In this document: positions 33,701-46,230 of the stretch, piece by piece
Layout: each line of letters opens with the position of its first letter
Position numbering within the stretch: the first letter of the stretch is position 1
From: Paragonimus westermani
Taxonomy: Eukaryota; Platyhelminthes; Trematoda; Plagiorchiida; Troglotrematidae
Length of the DNA: 64,000 nt
Assembly: GCA_008508345.1 (NCBI GenBank)
Contig: QNGE01001232.1
Coordinates: 63,321-127,320, forward strand
Direction of reading: 5' to 3'
Notes under the pieces: model-generated
Database searches by the model: none
The model's input: only the letters and a program-made list of their open reading frames with translations
What the model was told of the DNA's origin: nothing
Made by a program: the position numbers and the translations under genes

Positions 33701-34236
33701 AATAACTTATTAACTAGGGTCATCCGATAGCTTGCTTCCATTGACGGAGTTTATAAGATTATAGATGCCAAAGAAAAGTTTTATGAATCCAGTGTTCATG
33801 ATGGTTGGGAAAATGTAATTTTTCCATTATTCTCCCTATTTCATCTATGTCGATCGATTCCGTGGAATTTGATTGTTCCCTCCACATCCAATAAGCACTA
33901 CCTATATCACATTTCCTGGAAAACGTTTTTGGTAGGACAGTACTATATAGACTGTTGCCACTGTTTCGTTTAAAATGTTTCGTTTCTTTAGTGTCATTTC
34001 GATAAGGGATTGTGTGAGCTACACGGTATCTTCATTTTTGGCTCACAGGTGAATCTGCACGCCCTTCCCATGATACTGTTCTCGTGGCGTGTTTCCAAGT
34101 ATTTAGAATAGCTTTACGTTACAATTTCCCTACCCACTCACCACTGCTGGATACCGAATATAATAACCCAATTTGTTTCCCTGCTATTCACGTGTATGGC
34201 CATACGTTTACGTGAGAACAGCACACGGTAACAAAA
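30713..34236. other. Intergenic, nothing recognised
   Basis: No family-level coding signal was found. A minus frame at 32909-33130 and a plus frame at 32756-32977 overlap on opposite strands and neither is recognised. A short (GAT)n-like run lies at 32127-32139. Confidence 0.4.
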
Positions 34237-34242
34237 TTTATT
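34237..34242 (-). promoter_or_regulatory. STON2: Possible stonin poly(A) signal
   Basis: TTTATT on the plus strand gives AATAAA on the minus strand about 1 kb downstream of the stonin stop. No closer AATAAA was seen. The 3' UTR would then be about 1 kb (34237-35256), a stretch without other features apart from a GT-rich patch near 34531-34556. Confidence 0.3.
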
Positions 34243-35256
34243 TATGAGCAATGCACAAGAGAATGGTCATAACACTGTCAGATGCGTCCAGTCGAGGAAA
34301 CATGCATGTCGACTTTAAGGCAACGCAGGGTGAAGTTGGATGACACATTTACTTGATCCTGCCTCGGGAAAACAAAGCGGTTCGCAATCTTTGATAAGAT
34401 GTTCAAAACAGTAAAAATGCGACCAAAACAGGCGAATATGGAACTGCAAAGTGAGTTTGGAAAATGGCGTATGTCTGTCGGTTGTGTTCTGTTCAATGCT
34501 CAGGCGCACACAGAAATGGCATTAGTAGGAGGTGTGTGCGTGTGTTTATGTGGATGTGTAAATTGGTCCGCAATTTGCGCGGTCTTTCACAATGAACATA
34601 AATATTGAAACGATGAATGGTACAGGCTATCACAGAAAGGGCTTCGCCTGGGACCACTTCAAGTGTAAGTTTGCATAACGTCACATGAGCGCGATTTATA
34701 CTTGTATATATATGATATAAATAGCATACAGCTAAATCCATGGAAAAGAAGCACAAACACTCTTGTATACTTTCCGGGGTATACGATACGTTATATAGTT
34801 AGATAATACATTTTGCAATTGAAACTGCAAGGTTTCGTAAACAGGTTAGTGAAGAAGCAAATCGCTATATCTGCTTGCTAAATCCCAAATGGTTGGAGCT
34901 AAGGTCTGTCCATCTGTAAGCAAGTGCATGAGGTGTTGGAAATTAACCGGAAAACGTAACAGATATGTACAACCAGTAAGTAACGAAATGCAATACGAGC
35001 CCTGATTCTAGTGTGTGTGCGCAGAAGGTTGTGTTTCAATTCAGGGATACTATCTACCAGAAATATAAATTAGGTTTCAGACAATACACCACCGGGGTAT
35101 TAGACCACAACGCAACACCCGTAAAGGTGGTTATAAGCGGAACAGATTGCAAAGGAGTACTTTGAATGAGAATTCACTTGAAGTAGGAAACACTTCTACA
35201 TGGATAGTAACTCTGCATAAGTTTTGAATTAATTTTCATGTTTATGTCTGTCTGAT

Positions 35257-35672
35257 CTACTCATCCCCCAAACCCAACAGGTCTGCAACTTCTTCGTTGT
35301 GTATCTCTTCCTGGTTCGATGTTTCGTCAGCTGAGTGACTGTTTTGGATCTCATTCCAAACAGCAGAATCAGGTACGATGCCGTCTGCTGCCGTATCTGG
35401 TTCTTCGAGCATACATTTCAAAGCAGGTTCTTTTCGTGTACCCAGCTGGTAATCAATACCCACAGTGTATTTGTACTTGGCAGTGTATTTGACAAATTTC
35501 TCTGCCACACCGGTATGTTCCACGCTAATCGAACGAACAGTAGCTCCTGATACAGTGCTTGAAGGCATAGTATATTCAATTTGACAATCCGGAACCAGTG
35601 TCTCCCACTCAGGTACGGTATCATGTTGGGCCAAAGTTAGTTTGCAAGTCAGCAGGTGTGGTCGTAGCGAGG
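35257..35672 (-). CDS. STON2: Stonin last coding exon
   Basis: The acceptor tttgttttatcag (AG at 35674-35673) is followed by Ala-Ser-Leu-Arg-Pro-His-Leu-Leu-Thr-Cys-Lys. It continues to Val-Pro-Asp-Cys-x-Ile-Glu-Tyr-Thr-Met-Pro and Ala-Thr-Val-Arg-Ser-Ile-Ser-Val-Glu, the conserved last strands of the stonin mu-homology domain. A divergent acidic tail ends Leu-Leu-Gly-Leu-Gly-Asp-Glu, TAG at 35259-35257. The tail is longer and more acidic than in vertebrates as far as I recall. Confidence 0.93.
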
Positions 35673-38600
35673 CTGATAAAACAAAGATTAGAAAAACTCA
35701 TCAGGTGACTCGGCGCTGCATAAATTCAGTGAAATTTAGGTTTTATATCATGTCAGGTTGATGAAACAAATACTCGATATGGGACAGATTGTACAAGTTG
35801 TGTGCTGAAAGACAATTACACTGTGTAGCGGGTTATTTTTTTAAGTATGCGAACAGTCTGATGAGAACGTGTTTCGATCAAATCACAGGTTCAACCAGGA
35901 CAATTTGAACTTATAAACGGAACCAGTATCTTGCTAATAAGGGCCCCCTGAGACTCGTCGCTTTTAGTAAATTTAAACTGTGCAAAAACTTGGGTTCGTG
36001 TGATGGCGCACTGTAAGGTTGCATTCACACGTTTTTTTCAAACGAGCGCTCATTCAGATTATACAATCAGAAGGAGCTTACCAAAAACTGAATTACTTGA
36101 GCGCACATATAGTTTTCGTCAATAAGCCTCTGGACAGTTTTCGATTAGAGTACCTAATATGAGCATGAAGTTGCTGGTGCTTGAGAAGTCACTCTAGAAT
36201 AATGACTACCGTCTGGTCTTTGCGTCCAAAAGGTGTCGACGCAACCAGTGTTACTCGAGTTGTTTTTATCACTCTGACACTTTTCCTATAGGCAAACCAA
36301 TTAGTGATACTTAATATATCGTGGAGAGTTGTACGGTAAATAAAGAAAATCCCCATCCTAGTTCGTGGCTGACATTTACACAGCTGTCAAAAATGCATAC
36401 CATACTGTAAAATTTATTATATAAGACATACCGGCATGGGCTGTAGATTCTGTTTCTGTTGTTTCGATTCAAATGGAAGATGAGTATAACTTCGTATACT
36501 TGAGTAGCATACTGATGATGGTATACGTACCTACTAGCCTGTATAAAGCTGACACTATCTGAAATACGTGTTCCATCGAAGCTTTTAAGATCGAATACAC
36601 GGAAGTTTTTCTAAAAGGTTTTATTCGCAGGAAGTCGAGGTGTTTTCTGGACGGTTCAATGGTAAATCAGTGCCCGTCTTTCTCTCCGTCTTCTGGACCA
36701 GCTGCTTTAACAAGCTCGTTCATGACAGTAAACAGTCTTCCAACCATTTGACGAAGTGTCGTCGGTAAATCGTTTTGCCGATTTTCATGAGATCTTTGAG
36801 TGTTTCAACGCATTTCAAGATGTAGAACCCTAAATCAGTAACCTCATCTTATTAATAAGAAATTTTGAAGTAGATGGAAATAGCCTTGGACAGCTGTAGA
36901 GTGTTTTAGTATATTCACATCACCTCTTATCCACTAACCTGAGTTCCGAACGTCCAGGCGGTTGCTAACGGATTTGGCTAATGATTCGTGTTACCGAAAC
37001 CGACGGTCATTGCTCAGTGAGAAACGGAAGGAGTTTATCCACTATTCAGTAAGTTATTCATTAAGTTTTAGTGTAATATTTGCGGTCAACTAGCCAGTCC
37101 ATTCATCCGGTATGTGGTTAGCCTAATGATATGGCAATAAACTCTAAATCCCATGTTGGAGAGCAACCGGTTTTTGTAAACAACTTGGTACAGGGTGTTA
37201 TAATGGAGTATGCTCATTTTTTAAGCAAAGACCTTGTTGGTAACGCTCTTAAGGAGGTTGGTTTGCATGCGTCCACCTGTTTTGTATGACATGAAGGGGA
37301 TGGTTACGGTAACTTAGTGCCAATACAGAGGTTTGGCTTATTGCCTCTATACGGGCTCTGATTCGATGAGTCAAAATGTATTCCTGTTAATTCACTGGTG
37401 TTACTACCGAAGTTCGTCTGTACACAAATTGAATGTTGTATGTAAGCGACCAGTAAGTACCGGATGAAAGTAAGTTACCGGATGGAACCCGCTCAATGCT
37501 TCAAACGCACAATAACACAAGTTCAGGTTGACCAAGCAAATGTGCTAACAGATCACGTAGGTCTAAGTTTCTCGTTAAATAGTGAAAGTACTTTGGACAC
37601 AAACCATAACGCATTTGCAGACAATGTTGGAATGAAAATAGTGGGCTTCGATGCTTTACCAATCTGCCCGTAAGTTTTACTTGATCAACCTTCCAACTTA
37701 CAAAGCCGACGGTCACGGGATGGTATGACCATCGTTACAATCAGCAACCGGTCTCCTAAGCGTGACTACGCACGTTGTTGACACGCTACTCTACATTGTT
37801 CACATATGCGTGCACGCACATTTACCCGTCAAGTAAGTTGTAACACGTGGGACTTTCTTGAGCTCGTCAGGTGCAACTTCACACATTGACGCACCGGCGT
37901 CTTGAACTGCGGCAGCCTGAGTAAACGCCACCGAGACGAGTTTGTGTTTTTCTGCAAATGAAGTTCAGCGGCACAATTCCACTTTTATTTTTCTAACTCT
38001 GCCAAAGATTTGGAGTAGTTGGTGGTGGATATTCCCCCAGTCATTGATTAGAGTTTCATCACACAAATTCATGATAAGTTTCTTCTGTTTTACTGACCGC
38101 CGAACAATCTGTTTCAGGTTTAAACCAACCGTCAATGTGAGTGAAAGTGCCACAACAGGCGATTGGGAACCATAGTCTGTGTTGACCGATACAATTACTT
38201 TATGTTCATTCAAAAAATACACCGGCATTAAAAGCGTAAATATTCCCTGTCTCATTTCTGTTATGCAATGCTGAAATAATAATTTGGAATTTGCATTGGC
38301 GGTTCAGATTAAATGATAGATCAAATGAATACCTACCCCATCCGTCAAGTGAACTTAGTGAGGGTTCATCATATCGATGGATGACTTAGTGAGGTTGAAA
38401 AGACGAGTTGTTTCGGTCCACATGTTTTCGCAAAAATCGGACGATAACTACCAGAACAGAAATGACAGTGAGCAAGACAATGCTTTATGCTAGTTAAAAA
38501 GCAATTGGTTGGAAGAACATTGTTATTTCTTAACTGGAAGTGCCTTTAAACTGTTTTGAGTTGGATGCTCAAACAGGAATCGATAGATATCGACCGTAGT

Positions 38601-41600
38601 TCCCACAGAATAATGACGAAGAATTTGTTACACTTTGTGCTGTTTGTTGCACACATCAGTTTTATCTGAGCCGTTTGGACGAGCGTACCAATGATTCAAC
38701 GTGCCAACATAAAGAAAACTGATAGCAAGGGCAGTTCGCATTTCTAGAATACCGCTGACATGCGGCAGGCGTAAACCTGAACGCATACGAATAACCACCA
38801 AGGGTACGTTTGCTGTATGTACATCTAAATGTACTTTTCTAATCTGAATGAAAGTGTGCAATTTGATACTTCTTAACAAAACTGGAATAATAGCCTACTT
38901 GTGAGTTTAAACCTACTGCAGTATGTGCCATGTGAAAGTACATCACAGTACATCTAGCCTCTGCATCACATGAAAGTTTAAGGTCTCATATGTATACCGT
39001 GATCAAACTTTTACAGAGCGATGCTTCGTTTATATAACATAAAATGTGGACTACCTGTAAAACTCATAAACTATCTACTGGAGTGGAGTTTTTTAACTAA
39101 AACTTTGACTCAGGTGTTTTCCAAGGACTTTTAATTCCGTCTGTTCACCTGATAGATGATTCGTCGATACTTATCAAAACCTGATTAGTTTTTTATGGAT
39201 ACTTCGAGAATCTCATCTTACTGCGTACAAAAACCACCAGGTTTACCTTCGAAAGACATTCTTATAGACTAGCAGACATGTTGGCTATGGGTGGTCCGTT
39301 AGACTCAATATCAGCTGATGTCTTCTTCGGAATGGTCAGACGAGAAATCTCAGATTCTACTCCCAAAGTCGTATTGTACGATTGGCGTACGAGTACTGAT
39401 AATTCGGACTTATCATCTGAACCCTCATTATTCTATTCACTCGCACTCATCTTCGTCTCATGAAACTGAACGAAACAGCAGGTTAGCTTTCTTACATTCA
39501 CTTATCACTAGACGTGAGGATGGGACATTACAGCGATCTGCCTATCGCAAAACAACATGGGGAGGACACTATACACAGTTCTCGAACTTTGTCCCGGTGG
39601 CATACAAGCGTGATTTAGTCAAGACTCTATTTCGTAGGACCAGGCGAATTTGTACCCTAGCTAATCTATAGACAGAATAGGACAAGCTGAAAAATCATTA
39701 CTGGCAAACGAATGTACTAAAAAATTCCTGTAAGCTGACAGAATGGCGAACAGTTGCCATGCTCCAGTTGGAACGGTTCAACAGAAGAATCACTTTCTAT
39801 TTTTGCAATTCAAAGGGGAGAACGAGACCAGACGTAAACTGAATTCCACGCTATCCCGTTCATATATGGCTGTCCAGTTACACTTGGTAAAAACCACCAG
39901 AGGACCCATCCTACACAAACGCGAATGCAGTTTGTTTAACTACTCTGTTTCTCACGCTGTCCACCAGTTACCTTCCAGTTGCGGTGACGTTTGCATAGGC
40001 AGAACTGATCAACTATCTCAACGAGTAGCGAAACATGTCGTGAAATGGTTGAACCAACTGATGTTACAAAATCCGGCATCATGGATTGCTAGACAATTCA
40101 CGAGAACAGGTTGTTAATTTGACCCACCTAGATCATTCAAGGTGCTGCGTAATCAGAACCCCAAGCTACTGGCCCTTAGTGAAGCTATTTTGATCAGAGC
40201 TCACCAGCCGGCGCTATGTGCACAAAAGTGGTTGGAGCAACCCATGGGGTTCCGTGGTTTCGGTAACATAAGTGATGTGAATGAATGCGTGTCAATATAT
40301 CTGATTATGTATGGTATACAACCTGTATGTTTTACGTTGGCGACTGATGGGAGTAAACGAAATGTTAACATATCTCAACATCTCTTCTGTCTGTAATGAT
40401 GAATTTGTCAAAGAGAACCCAATGTTCCAAACTTTTTTCTCTGCGTTGGGATATCCACGTAATAATCGTTTAGTCATATATTTCAACTAACTGTTTACGC
40501 ACTCCAGAAATCTAGTCCCTAGGTTAACTTGTGAAATGTATTTTTCCGTGTTTTCACAATGCACAAGGTTCTTAAATGATAGTCCTTCATTGGAGGGGTA
40601 ATAATTTGTCTATGGTTCGTAATCAATGTGACGTGAATACAAGCGATAGTTTGTGTGCACCCTTAGTGGACACAGCGAAGCCAACGATCAGTGCTAATTC
40701 TCATTCGCAGAGTCTGTTCTGGTGCTTCATTTGACGCTGATTGCCTACCTACATCCCAGTTTTGATCAGTTCGGTAGATCTTCCCCTCTGGGTGGTTAGG
40801 GCTTTATGTTAACCTACTATTCTTCTCGGCTTATCCCATGCTGAACAGTATTTCATGAAACTGTCAGTAGACGATATTCATTTATACTTACTGTAGAAGT
40901 TCATTTCACCCGAACAAAGATACAACCAGTGGTAGGAGGTTGGCATGTAGCTAAGCGCCTAAAAACTTTAGTATCGTTTTAGCGTCCGAGCCTTGCTGTC
41001 AGTGGTAGCACTAGTTAGCTACATATCACAACTTGTCTGTTCAACAGCCGAGGTAAGAACGAGTTTCCCAATGACCTAACTCATCCGGTCATGAGTGACG
41101 TGCATCGGACTGGCGGATTTGTAGATAGGAACTTAGTATTTAGCATGTGAGTTACCAGTTCAAATCTCAGTCCAGGAATCTGTACCGGACAAATCTGGAT
41201 AAAAATGAGGTTTCATTGGCCTGACTACTTGAGAGTGAACGTCGTAAAACTTCAGAATAACTTTTGTATAAACCTCGTACGTAAATCTGTGACCACTAAC
41301 CTTCATGCTTGTCTGGTATTCGACCAATACGCCAAACAACTGCCTTATACAAATGTTCATATTTAGCCAGTCCGATACTAGCTTCAAGTATGCTAGGTGG
41401 TAGTAGGCTTTGAGCCATTTGCGTAATCCTTTCTAGTCCCTTGATCCGACCCGGCTTGCGAAGAGTTGAATGAACTGAACCATACTTATGATGTTTTTCT
41501 ACGCGGAAGTGATAAATCCAATCCTCTGGCACGGGTATGTGGATTTCGACATTTTCGCATGGAACTGCCCCCTTTCGATGACTTGCACTGAAGAATCCGG

Positions 41601-44570
41601 GGACCAACAGTTCACATCGCATAGATACACGACGTCCGTCAATCGCATAGGTTGTTTTTGTTTGCATCGGCAATTCACGATGCCCACGCAAACTCACCCG
41701 AAATCGTATCAACTCGAACCGGCACCCATCCAACGGATAGAATTTGAGCATGTGATCTTTCTCGTAGGCTTCTAATTCGACACATGAATGAAATTCAGGT
41801 TTGCGGATACTTATCCACTCATCGTGCATAACTGGCAAGATGTCCGAACGTCGGACCACTTCTCGGCCATAACGCCACTTATCGTTCAGTCCAAGCACAA
41901 TGTGGGGACCTCCGTTCACAAAAGCCGTACACAGGATACGTGTTCTCGCCTTTTGTTCCTGTATACTTCCATTGCTGGATACTTTAGCCTGATACTCATC
42001 CACCACGTAACAACAGACCTCCTCACGAGTGTAACTCAGTGTGGCATCTTTGTGTGTTGCAATGCGCATGAGGGCGTCTTCAAATACGGGCATTAGACTA
42101 CGAATTCTCTGCTGATCCAATGAGCCAAATTTCAAAATCTCTGTGTACACCGGTAAGTGATCCACGGCCAAATTCTGTTTAGGCTTGTGTGTTACCAGGT
42201 GCTGCAAATTCTTAATAGTGAATTTCTCTGGCCTTATACCAACCAATTCACGATAGGATACATGATTCAGTTTGAAAACATGCAATTTCCCGTATTTATC
42301 ATATTGCTGTAATTTTTCTCGTGACAGTTGCATATACGGCTCGATACGGATGGATCTGTATGGTTCTGGAGATGGTTCATCTGATTTCTCGTCAATCTCA
42401 TGCAGATTGATAACTTTGCGGTTGTGTTCTTCAGAGAACCGGACGGCGATCTCACGCCAGTATCGATCGGTCGTATATTTGCTCACCTGTTTTACTCGAG
42501 TTTTCTTTTCTGGAAAACGCAACCACAATCTGTAGTATACACCATCTTCAGCTGGAGAATGAAAGGGGTTATCAAGCTCCGGGTCAGGTGTATCTGGTCT
42601 AGGTGGTTCCGGCTCTGCCGGTTCGCTTCGTGTCACTGTGGCTGCCCAATCCACTTCGAATGCAGCATCGACAGCCACAACAGGTCGGTCAACACCATCG
42701 GCAAACTCAACGGATTCCGATGCAAAATCCACCCATCCTACTGGCGTTTCTTGTTTGACTATGATTTTTTGTGTCTCTTGTTCGTTAAATTCAGGCTCTA
42801 CCATGGAGCCTGGGGTGATGTGTACAACTACAGCAGGTCGAGGAGGTGCTTTGAGGGTAGGGACTGTCTCACCGTTTTCTGTGGAGTCCGGTAACCTTTC
42901 GTTAATTGAAATGGCGAATGGTGCTTCCTTGTCTGCAGATTCTTGTTCTCCCGACGTAACTGATTCATTGTCACTTTCAGGATATATAGTTTGCAGTGGG
43001 TCAAAGCCAGAATCAGCTGGCTTGAAAAGTGCACCATCCGTAGCAGGGAAGTTGTTTGGTGTTAGCGCATCCTCGGTGTTGTCTCCAACATCAACTCCCA
43101 CTTTGTCGTCTGTAGTAGAACCGTCTGAACTTTCGAAGCTATCGCGCCTCTTGTGAGAACCTCTATGAGAACCGACCAATTGGATTCCGGCGGCGGCCTT
43201 AGCCAGCTCATCGCCAAGGGTTTGATCAGTGCCGCTTCTTTTGCGAAAGGGGTTGTTGCCTGAAAGAGTTTCTTGACGAACTGGTTTGTGTCTTGGTCTT
43301 ACAGTCGTAGTATCCACTTGGTAAGCTAACGGAATTTGAGAGATTCCAGCAGGTGCATGTAGTTTGCTGAAATCATCCGCCCCAAATGGGCTACTAATCG
43401 CCATATGTTGATCTGTTTGAGATGCATGAACTTCCCCAAACCCACCCCACAAGACGTCATCCAATGTTGTAGCATCATCTAGATCGCTGGGATCTTGTTC
43501 GTCTACGTCGGGCAGTTGGATGCCTTGATGACTTTCAGGTTGTTGGTCATCACTTGTGATATCGATCGGTTCAGGTTCGGCACTCTCTAGAATTTCAAAT
43601 CCCGACTCATCCTTGATCGATGCAGCCTCGTCATCTTTAAGCACGTCTTTTGACGAAACCTGACTGCTGTCTCCTTGTGATTCTTGTCTGTGGACCTGTG
43701 TGATGCCATCTTCAAACTCTGAACTTAAATCACTTTCTGGTACTAGTTTTGTTCCCATACTAGATGGCTGCAAATTAAATCCAAGCTCTTCTAGAGGGTT
43801 GACTTCAGGTTCAGGCCTTAAACGCTCCAGCACCTCAAGTGGATCCGAACTGATAGGTTCCGACTGAATTAGCTGATTAGGTGGACCGTTGATCCCAAGA
43901 AAATTGTCGATATTTTCCAATAACTCTTGCCTGAAAATGTCGGTTGAGTCTTCGGTCTGTAGCTCTCTTTCACCTTCCGTCTGAAGTTTGTTAAAAAGGT
44001 CGGCTGATTGATCTTGTACCGTGCAGATGATATTGATGTCGAGTTCAGGGTCGATAGATTCAGGCCACACCTCCTGATCTTGTTGCGCAGCTTGTGTTTC
44101 TTCTTCTGTTAAATCAAACAGAACCGTAGTAGAATCGTGACTTTCTGCCTCTTCCCAAGGGTCCTCGACAAACACTGCGACTGGCTCAGCTTGAGTCCCG
44201 AATACAGTTTTAAATTTGGCCCAACTTTCAGGTTCGTCAGTGTCTTCTTCTTCTAGTGGATGCGAACTCGCTTGCACCGGTGTGATGGTTTTGACTTTGG
44301 AAGCAGTCTCCTGAACTGTGTGCTCGATTTGGGCGGTTAGCTGATGAAATTCTTCCCACTCTGTTGATTTTGATGCTGTCGGTTGTGATTTTGTCGGTTC
44401 GCTTGATCTCAAAAGCCGGTTAAGCTCTTCTTGTTCCTTTCGTTGTCTTCGTTCTGCTCTAGTTTCTCCTCGGATGATACGCTGAATTGCCTTTTTCGGA
44501 TTTGGAACAACACTCTTCTCCAAATGTTTTCGGAATGGAAAGTTGGGGTCCGGATCAGAAGGCAATGGAC
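35257..44570 (-). CDS. STON2: Stonin (stoned B-like) endocytic adaptor gene, 3' part
   Basis: Join, minus strand, 44570-41301 and 35672-35257. Stonins are cytosolic clathrin/AP-2 adaptors that sort synaptotagmin during synaptic vesicle recycling. The product of the two exons is about 1,227 residues. A long acidic, Ser/Gln/Glu-rich linker carries AP-2-binding type Trp-x-x-Phe motifs (such as Trp-Val-Asp-Phe near residue 638 of the large frame) and two Asn-Pro-Phe motifs for EH-domain partners (about 464 and 693). A stonin homology domain follows (about 698-820), then a mu-homology domain that continues into the last exon. The splice join is in phase (1+2 bases) and recreates Ile-Pro-Asp-Lys-His-Glu-Ala. 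The N-terminal exon was not found. The symbol denotes the family; a flatworm gene would predate the STON1/STON2 split. Confidence 0.92.
36620..36793 (-). CDS. Candidate short terminal exon, unknown
   Basis: On the minus strand, after a weak acceptor caaag (AG at 36795-36794), one base then 41 codons run to TGA at 36669-36667. The end is protein-like (Leu-Arg-Gln-Met-Val-Gly-Arg-Leu-Phe-x-Val-Met-Asn-Glu-Leu-Val-Lys-Ala). AATAAA follows only about 42 bases later (36625-36620). The phase does not fit the stonin donor at 41300, so it is not a simple alternative stonin end. It could be a retrocopy fragment or chance. Confidence 0.22.
39270..40396 (+). mobile_element. Penelope-like element with GIY-YIG endonuclease
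   Basis: The order is RT to endonuclease on the plus strand. Frame 39278-39463 has Ala-Met-Gly-Gly-Pro-Leu-x4-Ala-Asp-Val-Phe (the RT box before the aspartates). Frame 39318-39671 picks up the thumb with Tyr-Arg-Lys-Thr-Thr-Trp-Gly-Gly and Tyr-Lys-Arg-Asp-Leu-Val-Lys-Thr-Leu-Phe-x-Arg-x-Arg-Arg-Ile-Cys. Frame 39743-40117 has Phe-Lys-Gly-Glu-Asn and the endonuclease core Cys-Gly-Asp-Val-Cys-Ile-Gly-Arg-Thr-x6-Arg-Val-Ala-Lys-His. A shifted frame from 40142 has Ala-Glu-Ala-like Ser-Glu-Ala-Ile-Leu-Ile-Arg and Leu-Cys-Ala-Gln-Lys. The Asp-Asp box is lost and frames shift three times, so it is dead. It is a different Penelope subtype from the 12-14 kb copies. Confidence 0.75.
40337..40379 (+). 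ncRNA. Hammerhead-like motif after Penelope endonuclease
   Basis: CTGATGG (40344-40350; last A replaced by G), a degenerate helix II (G51-C58), then an intact GAAA (40359-40362). A neat helix III follows: A62-T71, T63-A70, G64-C69 with loop TTAA. The cleavage base would be A72. Helix I has several mismatches. It aligns over about 55 bp with 16998-17055 and lies about 80 bases after the endonuclease frame, where Penelope hammerheads are known to occur. Confidence 0.45.
41301..44570 (-). CDS. STON2: Stonin large exon, 3,270 nt
   Basis: The acceptor is tttcttttcaccatag (AG at 44572-44571) and the donor is gaag|GTTAGT at 41300. The frame stays open past the acceptor to a stop before 44649. An in-frame ATG at 44613 (Met-Arg-Lys-Leu-Tyr-Tyr) could start the protein if this were exon 1. 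The pyrimidine-rich acceptor makes a spliced upstream exon more likely. Basic Arg-Ala-Glu-Arg-Arg-Gln-Arg-Lys-Glu-Gln-Glu-Glu near residues 62-75 of the frame may form a short helix. The conserved end block Gly-Leu-Ala-Lys-Tyr-Glu-His-x3-Ala-Val-Val-Trp-Arg-Ile is the mu-homology signature. Plus-strand frames across this exon are shadows. Confidence 0.93.
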
Positions 44571-44649
44571 CTATGGTGAAAAGAAAGTTGGGGGTGTAAT
44601 AGAGTTTTCTCATAAATTCCTCATCACATACAACCAGAAATATGTGCAC

Positions 44650-46230
44650 TCACAAAAACCCCCCATTAATGACCGTATGTTTACAATTACGTCATCTAAA
44701 CAAAATAATATGGTTATGTCCGATGGAAGCATTCATGACATAATGGTTAACATGAAGACTTCCGACTTTTGCCCTAGTTTCAAAACAGTACTCAGTTTGG
44801 TAGCCTTCACACTAGCTACACACGGTCTGTAAAATAAAAACTTTCAGACCTGCCCTGATAAGAAAATACAGCCATTTCTTTAAAAAAACATACTCCGAGA
44901 TTTACAGCTAAACTGAAAATCAGGTCCTAGTGTACGCGGTTCTGTTCGTAAAATTAGATGCTGGAAGTGCTCTTTACACATTTAGTCCATATTGAGGAAC
45001 TCGGTTGTCTTCGTAAGCGAGATGTTACTCACTCATCGTCGGTTATAACTAGAATAAGGGAAATTGTATTTCAGTTTTCGGGTGTACAGTAAAATTTTCC
45101 GCCAGGAGATGACCAACCCCATCAAAATGTGAAAGACAACTGTTAATGACGTTGTCAATCATTTCGTGGAAGGAATATAGCTCGGTCATAACAACGTTTA
45201 CCCCAGTTTATTTGCCACGAACCATTTCCGGCACTTAACGTTTGTTTTTTTAAAATGTGTTTTGCTATCCCATATCGCTCATTCGACTGTCACAAGTTAA
45301 GTGTTTGTCACATTTAATTGCAGTCTTCCTATTTAGATAGCCCTTTTCGGCCAGCCCACTTTGAAAATGGGTACTAAATTCACGTTTCAATTTTGTTGGA
45401 GCCCATCTGTGTAAGACGCATACCCATATCCGGACCGGCCGTTAAATTCCGCCCATCACTCGATGAAGTGAATGTGTTAGCCACCGCTCATTGAGATTGG
45501 ATGTGGCGGAAAGTTGACTGCTTCTCTCGAAACTGTCTGGTAGCTTGAACAAAACCTGATAGCAAGTATGTTTGACCGTGCGCAGCTATGGTGCCAACCA
45601 AACCACACACACGTGACAAAATTCTAGAAATGGAATGCTGGACGAATTTGTCTACTTCGGGTGGGCCCATTGCTCAGTTCCGCTGTTTCGATCACGTGAC
45701 TTGTTGATGGGCCTACACCGAATCTCGATGCCACATTCTACACCACTCTGTGGGTGAATGGGTAGCATGATTTTCCGTATTGATTTTTTCGTATTGATTG
45801 TTACTGACGTAGAAACCGACATTTTATGACAGAGCATTGGTGAGTAAATCTCAAGGACATCGAAGCTTGCTATTCATAGGTTGTTGCAAAGTACGGAAGC
45901 CAAACACTGCTATGAGTTGTTCAACGCTCGTAAGGAAGCAGGCAGATTTGGTGCAAATTGTTTTTATGAGACACATACCTTTAGGAGTCCTTGTAAGACC
46001 CCCAGGCCTTTCAGCCCATTTGATGCACGCCTGAAACAGTCTTTCTGTCTGCATTCAAATGCCTTTGAGGTTCATCCTCTGGCTCGCGTATACCTGTTTA
46101 CTAGAACAGCTAGTTTAAACTGATTCAGCTTAGCTATGACCGATTGTCAGTTATCAAAGTTCTTTTGTGTCATTTGATTGTAAGCACGCGAACGGTACAT
46201 ATTGTGGCTCCCAGCCCCATAAACGTAGAG
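44650..46230. other. No gene recognised; stonin upstream region
   Basis: Stonin's 5' exon or promoter should lie here or beyond, but I cannot place it. Two abutting minus-strand frames (45837-45652 and 45670-45488) read like a protein fragment (Gly-Pro-Pro-Glu-Val-Asp-Lys-Phe-Val-Gln) but match nothing I know. Minus 45851-46054 is likewise unrecognised. Confidence 0.4.

Larger units (their letters stand above)
35673..41300 (-). other. STON2: Stonin intron, 5.6 kb
   Basis: Contains a candidate short terminal exon (36667-36793) and an oppositely oriented Penelope-like element (39270-40396). Other parts (36800-39260, 40400-41300) show only short unrecognised frames, such as minus 37965-38255 and minus 38628-38879. 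Confidence 0.65.

Noticed and set aside
41488..43156. Several plus-strand frames of 87-172 codons
   Set aside because: Antisense shadows of the stonin large exon.
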